Shown here: piece after piece, positions 1 through 5,395 of the stretch | Position numbering within the stretch: position 1 is the stretch's first letter | How the letters are laid out: each line of letters opens with the position of its first letter | NCBI GenBank assembly: GCA_018647025.1 | Contig: JABGTQ010000376.1 | Span: forward strand, 1 to 5,755 | Direction: 5' to 3' | DNA length: 5,755 bases | Source: Nitrospina sp. | GTDB taxonomy: Bacteria > Nitrospinota > Nitrospinia > Nitrospinales > VA-1 | Program-made: the position numbers and the translations under genes | The notes under the pieces: model-generated | What the model was told of the DNA's origin: nothing | Database searches by the model: none | What the model saw: the letters and a program-made list of their open reading frames with translations, nothing else

Positions 1-868
1 CTTTTCTTATAGATTTTTCTCTAATGGCCTTTCCAGTTTTAAGAGCATGATGTAAGCATGCCGATAAGGCTAAAGCTGCGTTACTTGCCTGAAAGTCTCC
101 TAAAAGTGATAGCTCAAGGTCTTTCAAACAGACACTTCGGTTCTGATACGTAATAGAAAGCAGGGGAGATTTTTTCCCTTTAGTTATTTGGACATCAAAA
201 TGTTCCCCTAAAAATTGTGCATTCGCTGATTTTTGATCTGAGATATTCTTTATTACGTCATGCACCTCTTTACTTAGTTTAGAAGCAAAAACCGTTCCAT
301 TTTTCTTTATAATTGATGCTTTTTCAAAGGCGATTTCTTGAATCGTATTGCCAAGGTAAGACGTGTGATCTTTGTCTATGGAGGTAATTAAACTTATATT
401 TCCTTTACAAAGGCTAGTAGCATCTAAACGGCCTCCCATTCCTACTTCAATCACATTGAGATCGGTTCCTTGCTTGGCAAAATGCAGAAATGCCATCACT
501 GTGCAAAATTCAAAAAATGTAATGGGTGTTTTTATCTTCTCTGTAGTTCTTTTGACTTTAGCTATTAGCTTCGTGACTTCATCGTCTGAAAGGGGAGTCC
601 TGTTAACCTGAATCCGTTCACTGAAATTAATTAGATGTGGAGAGGTGTAAAGCCCAACGCGGTAACCCGCATTGCGAAGGATGGACTCACAAAATGCTGC
701 GGTTGATCCTTTGCCATTCGTGCCCGCTATATGAATCGTTGGAGATTTTTGTTGAGGGTTGCCTAGTGCATCCAGAACAGAAGAAATATTTTTTAGGCCC
801 AGTTTGATTCCTTTTGGGATCAGACCGTAGAGATATTTTAAAGACTCTTCAGAAATAGGCGTTGCCAT
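1..868 (-). CDS. folC: Bifunctional dihydrofolate/folylpolyglutamate synthase FolC, 3' end beyond the window
   Basis: This cytoplasmic Mur-ligase-family enzyme adds glutamate to dihydropteroate and to folates using ATP. The 289 visible residues start at ATG 868; the family is usually about 420-440 residues, so roughly the C-terminal third is missing off the left edge. Visible motifs: P-loop GTNGKGST at residues 49-56, TSPHL at 75-79, TFFEF at 117-121, EVGMGGRLDAT at 141-151, the DHTSYLGNT segment at 167-175 followed by FEKASIIK at 181-188 (the family's AxEKAGIIK, which holds the modified lysine), and LLGDFQASNAALAL at 255-268. Small departures are DATS for the usual DATN and EKAS for EKAG. 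An in-frame TAA lies five codons upstream with no other start between, so the ATG is firm, although no clear ribosome site precedes it. The gene begins 32 bp after the stop of the unrecognised upstream gene and is probably co-transcribed with it. Whether it has both synthase activities cannot be judged from this part. Confidence 0.95.
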   Translation of the reverse strand, partial: MATPISEESLKYLYGLIPKGIKLGLKNISSVLDALGNPQQKSPTIHIAGTNGKGSTAAFCESILRNAGYRVGLYTSPHLINFSERIQVNRTPLSDDEVTKLIAKVKRTTEKIKTPITFFEFCTVMAFLHFAKQGTDLNVIEVGMGGRLDATSLCKGNISLITSIDKDHTSYLGNTIQEIAFEKASIIKKNGTVFASKLSKEVHDVIKNISDQKSANAQFLGEHFDVQITKGKKSPLLSITYQNRSVCLKDLELSLLGDFQASNAALALSACLHHALKTGKAIREKSIRK

Positions 869-900
869 GGGTAATAAAACTTAATAAATATAGGTATATT

Positions 901-1581
901 TTAATCGGAACAAACTTTAGAGAGAGTTTCCCAGGAAGCTAAACCAGCATCAGTCCAATTTAGCTCTAAAAAGTCTGGGCTCGCCAAGGGATAGAAGCGA
1001 CAAAGCTTTATATAATTTACAGTATTGATGGTGTCCCTTATTTTTGTTTCAGAAGCTTGGTGGAGGGGGATAAAGTTATTCATACTCTTCTTCCATTCCC
1101 AAGGAGTTGGAGTGGTTGCCAATTGAATATATTCCCATTCGGGGTGATCTTTTAGCTGTATTAACTTTTCGATTAGGGCAGATTGGTTTTCCTGTTTAAG
1201 AATGAGTGAAAAAATTAAATCATGACCCCACCAAAATAAGGTACGATAGGTAAACATTTTACTCTTTGAGAACATTTGTGGCATATCCAAAGAAATAAAA
1301 GGAAAACCATTGTGGTTCTCTCCTCTCACGATCTGTCCTTTTACAATATCTGATTCAGGAGGGCAGGGGTGTGGTGCCTGAGATAGAGTTTTTATGACCT
1401 CTTGCTTAAGGCAGTTAAGGTTGGCCTCCGCCTTTTTCATAATAGCTGGTTTATGTAAAAAAATATCTACCGTGTTAAATAATTTGACTTCCAGGGGAGA
1501 CCATTCGACAGATATAGGTTCTTGTTTGGTCATAGAAAGTTGAATAGATAGTTTGTCAGGAAGGGAGAAACTAGTAACCAA
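901..1581 (-). CDS. Unrecognised 226-residue protein between pilZ and folC
   Basis: I do not recognise this family. The frame is open for 226 codons and fills the space between pilZ and folC, which argues that it is real. The product looks soluble: no signal peptide and no clear membrane segment. It is rich in aromatic residues, with FWWGHDL at 116-122, PEWEYIQL at 147-154, TPWEWKK at 159-165 and LNWTDAGLASWETL at 207-220. Residues 86-128 (RGENHNGFPFISLDM, then MFTYRTLFWWGHDL) look like a compact conserved core. The cysteines (57, 73, 194, 224) form no obvious metal motif. The start is unsure: TTG 1581 is the first possible start because an in-frame TGA lies two codons upstream; ATG 1533 (residue 17) is the alternative, and neither has a clear ribosome site. 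It starts 57 bp after the pilZ stop and ends 32 bp before folC, so it is probably in the same transcript. No function is proposed. Confidence 0.7.
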   Translation of the reverse strand: MVTSFSLPDKLSIQLSMTKQEPISVEWSPLEVKLFNTVDIFLHKPAIMKKAEANLNCLKQEVIKTLSQAPHPCPPESDIVKGQIVRGENHNGFPFISLDMPQMFSKSKMFTYRTLFWWGHDLIFSLILKQENQSALIEKLIQLKDHPEWEYIQLATTPTPWEWKKSMNNFIPLHQASETKIRDTINTVNYIKLCRFYPLASPDFLELNWTDAGLASWETLSKVCSD

Positions 1582-1638
1582 AAGTCACATTGAGTTGTTA
1601 TAAAGACGGGATTAAAAAGTTTTATTCTTGGGTAGAAA

Positions 1639-2025
1639 TTAAAATTTAGTCTTTTTAGCTTGAATGTCTTCCCTTTGTCGTCCCATAACATAATGATGAA
1701 CCATGTCATCGATCTCGTCTGTAGTGTCAGTAATTGAGCAACGACAAACGTTTGTATCATCAATTTTATGAATAATGACTTTTGCGGCAAAAGGTTCAAC
1801 GTCGCGACTCAATTTAATTTTACACTCGTGGGTTGAACCAATTTCGTGATCATCGTTTGGAAAAGAAATTCCGCCTGCACATATATCGACTGCCTTTGAT
1901 GTCTTTCCCCCTTTAATTTTAATCAGGATTGGTTCGTCGTCTGAGGGATAAACACGGTACGAACCTCTATTACCCTCTGGGACTTCAAACATCTTTTTAT
2001 CTTCTTTCTTTTTATTCCAGAACAA
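1639..2025 (-). CDS. Single-domain PilZ protein, likely cyclic-di-GMP receptor
   Basis: A 128-residue cytoplasmic PilZ-domain protein. PilZ domains bind cyclic-di-GMP through an RxxxR motif and a following (D/N)xSxxG motif. Here RGSYR at residues 20-24 supplies both arginines, and DICAGG at 47-52 matches the second motif except that cysteine 49 replaces the usual serine. The strands at 67-72 and 79-86 and the C-terminal helix with YVMGRQRE at 112-119 match the usual end of the fold. Both termini are lysine-rich (NKKKEDKK at 4-11; KKTK at 124-127). There is no partner domain, so any output must come through a binding partner. The start is TTG, chosen because a perfect AGGAGG lies 7 bases before it; the first ATG is codon 12. 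Its place after motA-motB suggests a YcgR-like role in adjusting the flagellar motor, which is an inference from context. Ligand binding is likely but not certain because of the Ser-to-Cys change. Confidence 0.88.
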   Translation of the reverse strand: MFWNKKKEDKKMFEVPEGNRGSYRVYPSDDEPILIKIKGGKTSKAVDICAGGISFPNDDHEIGSTHECKIKLSRDVEPFAAKVIIHKIDDTNVCRCSITDTTDEIDDMVHHYVMGRQREDIQAKKTKF

Positions 2026-2032
2026 AACTAAT

Positions 2033-2038
2033 CCTCCT
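2033..2038 (-). promoter_or_regulatory. Ribosome binding site of the PilZ gene
   Basis: The minus strand reads AGGAGG, a full match to the Shine-Dalgarno consensus, with 7 bases between it and the TTG at 2025. This fixes the PilZ start at TTG instead of the ATG eleven codons downstream. It is the strongest ribosome site in the window. Confidence 0.85.
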
Positions 2039-2120
2039 ATTTTCGACCTAATTTTCTTTTCTTACTGGCGTTAATATATAAATTTTTTCAACTTCATAAA
2101 AATAAACATATTTAATAACC

Positions 2121-2214
2121 TTATTCTTTTTTTTTGTCAAATTCAACCCTCCTGTTTTTAGCTCTTACAGATTGTGTTAACTATTATTTGGAAAAGCTAA
2201 AGGGTTGTAATAAG
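2121..2214 (-). pseudogene. Decayed C-terminal tail of a second MotB/OmpA-type gene
   Basis: Just after the motB stop, the minus strand encodes RAKNRRVEF (2139-2165) followed by DKKKE and a TAA at 2121-2123. The intact motB has RAKNRRIEF at residues 304-312. Over 2138-2165 versus 2297-2324 the DNA matches at 25 of 28 bases, and the three differences give two silent changes and one Val/Ile change, the pattern of a diverged coding copy. Further upstream the match continues weakly in another frame (LITT for LTAT; LF..IIVNT for TF..MVPNNT), with one in-frame TAG, a gap of about two codons and a frameshift near 2173. Only the last 30 or so codons of an OmpA-type domain remain, with no room for the rest, so it cannot be a working gene. 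It is most simply what is left of a tandem motB paralogue after deletion; a partial duplication of motB followed by decay is the alternative. Confidence 0.8.
2144..2207. repeat. Interrupted inverted repeat inside the motB-like remnant
   Basis: CAACCC at 2144-2149 pairs with GGGTTG at 2202-2207, and TTTAGCT at 2157-2163 pairs with AGCTAAA at 2195-2201. The arms make 13 base pairs with a 7-base bulge on one side and a 31-base loop. No T-run follows on either strand, so it is not a standard terminator. It might act as an RNA hairpin at the 3' end of the motAB message, or be chance in AT-rich sequence. Confidence 0.35.
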
Positions 2215-2216
2215 TG

Positions 2217-3233
2217 TTAAGCTTTTTTAGGCTTCATATTTTCTCTTCCATCTACTTTTTTCTTTTTTGATTTTTTTTCAGGCATTTTTTCTAGTACAAA
2301 TTCAATCCGCCTGTTTTTGGCTCTCCCTTCTTTTGTGTTATTCGGTACCATTGGAAAAGTGTCCGCGTATCCTGTTGCAGTCAATCGCTCAGGTTCTATT
2401 CCTTTATCATAAAAATAGCGAAGCACAGCAGTTGCTCTAACTGCCGAGAGTTCCCAATTTGATTCAAATTTTGGTGTTTTTATAGGCACGTCATCCGTAT
2501 GCCCTTGAATAAAAATCTTATAATTTTTTCCTTTTTTGTTGATGACGCTAACTATTTCGTTAAGAACCGGGCGTGCTTCCCGTTGAAGTTTTGCCCCCCC
2601 GGCCTTAAATAAATTGAGTCCAGGAACTCGAAGAACTACTTTCTTTTCTACAGTATCTTCTGTTTTTGCTGCTTGTGATGCGTCTCTCATGTCCTTAAGG
2701 TTTTTCATTACTTTGGTCGAGTCCACAACTTTCATGATTTTAGCTAGGCCATCAGGACCATCCTCTTCAACCATCATATCGATTGCTGATTTGAATTTTT
2801 CAGTATTATCTTTTTCTACAGAATAAAAGAGTACGAAAAAAACCATCAACAATGTAACCATATCCGCAAATGTTGCCATCCAAGGTTCAACGCCACCGGG
2901 AATATAATCATTTGGCACTTCGGCAGTACTGCCTTTTTTTTCAGCGGGTTTGTTCTTTAGTCCAGCATCTTCAAATTTTTTTTCCCAGTCCTCGTTGAGC
3001 TTGGTTTTTTGGTTATCAAGCTGGTCTTTAGCTTGTTGTTCCTGAAGCTTCAGTTTATCTATCCCTTTTTCAACTTTATCTTTTTCCTGTGCGACCGCCT
3101 CTTTTTGTTTATCTAGAGCCTCTTGGTATTTATTTTTTTGTTTTTCAAGTTTTTCAGCTGCTTTTTCGTTTGCCGCTTTAAGTTTTTTTACAGCGGCTTC
3201 GTATTTTTTTAGCTTTGGGTTTTCTTCAGCCAT
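2217..3233 (-). CDS. motB: Flagellar stator protein MotB/PomB type, with long cytoplasmic N-terminal extension
   Basis: MotB is the peptidoglycan-anchored subunit of the flagellar stator and carries the ion-binding aspartate of the channel. The single membrane helix is at about residues 118-138; TFADMVTLL at 121-129 places that aspartate at D124. After the helix comes a plug-like amphipathic stretch (about 140-155), a linker, then the periplasmic OmpA-type peptidoglycan-binding domain at about 200-315: GHTDD 244-248, NWELSAVRA 259-267, TGYAD 287-291, NRRIEF 307-312. The TFAD context resembles PomB/MotS (sodium type) more than E. coli MotB. Oddities: about 110 residues precede the helix (typically a few tens), and residues 7-93 are a Lys/Glu/Gln/Ala-rich, probably coiled-coil helix; the C-terminus is a lysine-rich tail (319-338). 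ATG 3233 keeps the extension. A GTG at residue 106 could give a normal-length form but has no good ribosome site. It lies 92 bp after motA. No ribosome site is seen: the message reads CUCCCCCU just before AUG. Confidence 0.95.
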   Translation of the reverse strand: MAEENPKLKKYEAAVKKLKAANEKAAEKLEKQKNKYQEALDKQKEAVAQEKDKVEKGIDKLKLQEQQAKDQLDNQKTKLNEDWEKKFEDAGLKNKPAEKKGSTAEVPNDYIPGGVEPWMATFADMVTLLMVFFVLFYSVEKDNTEKFKSAIDMMVEEDGPDGLAKIMKVVDSTKVMKNLKDMRDASQAAKTEDTVEKKVVLRVPGLNLFKAGGAKLQREARPVLNEIVSVINKKGKNYKIFIQGHTDDVPIKTPKFESNWELSAVRATAVLRYFYDKGIEPERLTATGYADTFPMVPNNTKEGRAKNRRIEFVLEKMPEKKSKKKKVDGRENMKPKKA

Positions 3234-3278
3234 AGGGGGAGTATTTGGTGTGTTTTACTATCGACTTATTTATTATTT

Positions 3279-3298
3279 CGTTTTAATTTATAAAAACG
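3279..3298. repeat. Small inverted repeat in the motA-motB spacer
   Basis: CGTTTT at 3279-3284 and AAAACG at 3293-3298 form a perfect 6-bp dyad around an 8-base AT loop. It lies in the 92-bp spacer, about 30 bases after the motA stop and 46 bases before the motB ATG. It could form a weak mRNA hairpin affecting motB translation or transcript end formation. There is no T-run, and it may be chance. Confidence 0.3.
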
Positions 3299-3325
3299 TA
3301 ATTATGTATCTATTTTATAATTGTT

Positions 3326-4096
3326 CTATTTCTTTTTCTTCTTTTCTAGAGGCACTCTATCTCTTCCGGGTATATAAGAAGAAAGTTTCTCGTACACGAC
3401 CATTGGATTACCTTCTGCCAGAATTGCACATGCTCCTTCAAAGGTAATTTCTAAATTCATAACTTCGGTCGCTGTTCGTGACGCGAGTTTTGCTCCAATA
3501 GGGTTCCAAAGCATATTTGCAAACATGGCCCCATACATTGTGGTTAAAAGAGCAACTGCCATAGCAGGCCCTACAGCATCTGGATCTGAAAGGTTGGCTA
3601 GCATCTGGACTAGGCCAATCAAGGTACCGATCATTCCGAAAGCCGGGCAATATGCCGCTAATTTTGCAAAAACATCCTGGATGACTGCATGGCGTGCCTT
3701 CATAGCATCAATTTCAATGGTCAGCGCACTCCGTATTACGTCCTCCTCAGTACCATCGGCGATTAAATTTGCAGCTTTTCTCAAGAAATCCTCTTCAAAT
3801 TTCATTTTACTCAATGCTACGAGTCCACTTTTACGTGTTACTTGGCATAAATCACACATGGTTTGAACCATTTGATTGGGTTCCATTTTGTCAGCAGTCA
3901 TGCAAAAGATAGCTGCTTTGAAGGCTGCGATTACGTCTTTCATCGGGAATGCCATTAGGCACGCTGAGACTGCACCACCAAATACAATCATAAGGCCCGC
4001 AACATCTACAAACATGTCCATAGTTCCACCCATAAGCATGGCTGATAGAATAAGTGCATTGCCTACAATAATTCCAATTAGTGTTCCTAAATCCAT
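3326..4096 (-). CDS. motA: Flagellar stator channel protein MotA/PomA type, probably sodium-driven
   Basis: MotA/PomA forms a five-subunit ring around two MotB helices in the inner membrane; ion flow through the stator drives flagellar rotation. The product has 256 residues, the normal family length. Four membrane helices are visible: about 1-22, 28-50, 146-168 and 176-200, with a cytoplasmic loop at 51-145 that would contact FliG. The N-terminus (MDLGTLIGI, then MFVDVAG) and PAFGMIGTLIGLVQML at 151-166 closely resemble Vibrio PomA. D31, T158, T185 and T186 fall at the same numbers as the PomA residues linked to sodium use, so a sodium motor is inferred. The C-terminus ends in a run of lysines (252-256). 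ATG 4096 is preceded by AGGAG with a 7-base spacing, so the start is firm. It heads the motA-motB pair; a 333-bp gap separates it from the peptide transporter genes, so it probably has its own promoter. Confidence 0.97.
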   Translation of the reverse strand: MDLGTLIGIIVGNALILSAMLMGGTMDMFVDVAGLMIVFGGAVSACLMAFPMKDVIAAFKAAIFCMTADKMEPNQMVQTMCDLCQVTRKSGLVALSKMKFEEDFLRKAANLIADGTEEDVIRSALTIEIDAMKARHAVIQDVFAKLAAYCPAFGMIGTLIGLVQMLANLSDPDAVGPAMAVALLTTMYGAMFANMLWNPIGAKLASRTATEVMNLEITFEGACAILAEGNPMVVYEKLSSYIPGRDRVPLEKKKKK

Positions 4097-4103
4097 GGTG
4101 AAA

Positions 4104-4108
4104 CTCCT
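4104..4108 (-). promoter_or_regulatory. Ribosome binding site of motA
   Basis: The minus strand reads AGGAG, 7 bases before the motA ATG. This strong site contrasts with the lack of one before motB, which fits the higher need for MotA (five per two MotB in the stator), though that link is inference. Confidence 0.8.
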
Positions 4109-4162
4109 AAGTTACTAAATATGTTACAAGTATTCATTGCATAAATTGCTGCAATTGTTTTT

Positions 4163-4190
4163 AAATATTCCGCTATTTATAGGAATATTT
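4163..4190. repeat. Perfect 9-bp inverted repeat upstream of motA
   Basis: AAATATTCC at 4163-4171 and GGAATATTT at 4182-4190 are exact reverse complements around a 10-base centre. The nearer edge is 66 bases before the motA ATG. No T-run follows on the minus strand, so a terminator is unlikely. The arm spacing of 19 bases centre to centre suits either a dimeric regulator site or a hairpin in the motA leader. Which one is not known. Confidence 0.5.
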
Positions 4191-4429
4191 CAAGAAATTT
4201 GAGTTCTATTTATAATTACATTTTATGTATTTTAATAGTTACTTTGTATTAGTAGCGGTAGGATTCTGTTTATTAATTAGTTTAAAATCAAAAATTTAGG
4301 CACTATTATAGAGCTTATAACACGTCCATAATTCCTTTGGGTCTAAAACCTTAAAGATGATCACTTAATAAGTTAATTTAAATTATACAAAAGTTATCTT
4401 AAGTATATGATAATAAACTAATAAATTTT

Positions 4430-5395
4430 TTAATTGTATAGGTGGCACTTTACTGTATGTTGTTTTGCTAGTGATGAAGTGGTGGGTTTTTCGCTTTTGC
4501 AGCGGTCCATCACTTCGGGGCAACGAGTATGAAAATGGCACCCTGAAGGAGGATTAAGAGGTGAGGGTACATCACCTTTTAATGGTACATAATTATTTGA
4601 TTTTTTGGGATTTGTCGATGGTTTGGCAGCAAGTAACGCCCGTGTGTATGGGTGAGCGGCATCTTTATTTAGAATTTTCGTTGGAGCGGTCTCGACTATT
4701 TGTCCTAAATACATAACAGCAGTTCTATGGGATAAATGTTTTACAACGTTCAAATCATGAGAAATGAATAATATTGTAATGTTTTCCTTTTCCTGAAGCT
4801 CTTGTAATAAATTTATAATCTGCGCCTGAATAGATACATCCAAGGCTGAAACCGGCTCGTCACAAACAAGATAGCGTGGATTTAGAGACAGTGCTCTGGC
4901 AATTCCTATTCGTTGCCTTTGTCCACCCGAAAATTCATGTGGATACCGGTTCATAAAAGAATGTGGTAGACCCACCTTTTGCATAATTTCTGTAATTTTT
5001 GACCTTAGGTTTGACCTGTCTGCCAAACCGTGAACCATCATAGCCTCACCTATAATTCTTTCTACAGTGAAGCGTGGATTGAGTGAACTAAATGGGTCCT
5101 GGAATATTATCTGTATTTTCGGTCGCAATCTATTAAGACTTTCTTTGTCAAGATTGAGAATATTTATCCCGTCAAAAATAACTTCTCCGGATGTTGGTTT
5201 GATAAGGTTTATTGACATGCGCCCAAGCGTTGTTTTTCCACAACCTGACTCACCAACTAATCCAAGAATTTCACCGTGATCTATGTCTAGTGAAACACCA
5301 TCTACAGCTTTCACAGTTTTTTTATTTCGAGATAGGAAACCATCATGAATGAAAAAATGCTTTTTGAGTGAACGAATGCTAATCATGGTCGTCAT
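4430..5395 (-). CDS. oppF: Peptide ABC transporter ATPase, OppF/DppF type
   Basis: This is one of the two ATPase subunits that power Opp/Dpp-type uptake of peptides, acting on the inner face of the membrane. In the 321-residue product: Walker A GESGCGKTT 48-56, Q-loop QDPFSSLNPR 99-108, signature FSGGQRQR 155-162, Walker B YLVCDEP 175-181 with E180 as catalytic base, and switch histidine H213 in FISHD. The family's C-terminal extension follows, with HPYTRALLAAKP at 248-259 and four cysteines (286, 292, 299, 317) in the pattern GCxFxxRC-x6-C-x17-C. This cysteine set is conserved in the family and, as I recall, binds a [4Fe-4S] cluster in a mycobacterial Dpp transporter. ATG 5395 is preferred over ATG 5413 because it overlaps the upstream stop as ATGA and has AAGGAA at a proper distance. 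All catalytic motifs are intact. The exact substrate (oligopeptide, dipeptide or other, such as nickel) cannot be told. Confidence 0.95.
   Translation of the reverse strand: MTTMISIRSLKKHFFIHDGFLSRNKKTVKAVDGVSLDIDHGEILGLVGESGCGKTTLGRMSINLIKPTSGEVIFDGINILNLDKESLNRLRPKIQIIFQDPFSSLNPRFTVERIIGEAMMVHGLADRSNLRSKITEIMQKVGLPHSFMNRYPHEFSGGQRQRIGIARALSLNPRYLVCDEPVSALDVSIQAQIINLLQELQEKENITILFISHDLNVVKHLSHRTAVMYLGQIVETAPTKILNKDAAHPYTRALLAAKPSTNPKKSNNYVPLKGDVPSPLNPPSGCHFHTRCPEVMDRCKSEKPTTSSLAKQHTVKCHLYN

Larger units (their letters stand above)
4097..4429. other. 333-bp AT-rich intergenic region between oppF and motA
   Basis: No open frame or RNA gene is supported here. It should hold the end of the peptide-transporter transcript and the motA promoter. 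I find no GC-rich hairpin plus T-run, so no intrinsic terminator is called. One weak sigma-70-like pair on the minus strand is TTGATT (4286-4291) and CAGAAT (4263-4268), 17 bases apart, four of six matches each; it would give a leader of about 160 bases. TATAAT-like boxes also occur at 4305-4310, but without a good -35 box. I see no sigma-28 (TAAA...GCCGATAA) or sigma-54 (TGGCAC...TTGC) flagellar promoter. A 9-bp dyad at 4163-4190 is listed separately. Confidence 0.5.

Noticed and set aside
1530..1799. Minus-strand 89-codon frame overlapping pilZ and the start of the unrecognised gene
   Set aside because: It overlaps the well-supported PilZ frame by about 160 bases and its composition looks like an out-of-frame translation.
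2048..2145. Short minus-strand frame (about 32 codons) starting at a TTG in the motB-like remnant and ending before pilZ
   Set aside because: It is too short, starts inside the decayed coding tail, and has no recognisable motif. A slight likeness to the end of RelE/ParE toxins is within chance for AT-rich sequence.
2922..2941. GGCAGTACTGCC palindrome followed by eight T on the plus strand, like an intrinsic terminator
   Set aside because: It lies inside motB on the opposite strand, the hairpin is only 4 bp with a 4-base loop, and the T-run is simply the complement of lysine codons. No plus-strand gene is there to terminate.
3525..4118. Plus-strand open frames of 80 and 113 codons over motA, and similar ones over motB, oppF and folC
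   Set aside because: They lie opposite well-recognised genes, have no family motifs or ribosome sites, and are shadows of the coding strand.
4321..4366. Possible hairpin CTTT..GGT / ACC..AAAG after oppF as a terminator
   Set aside because: The stem is interrupted and weak, and no T-run follows on the minus strand.
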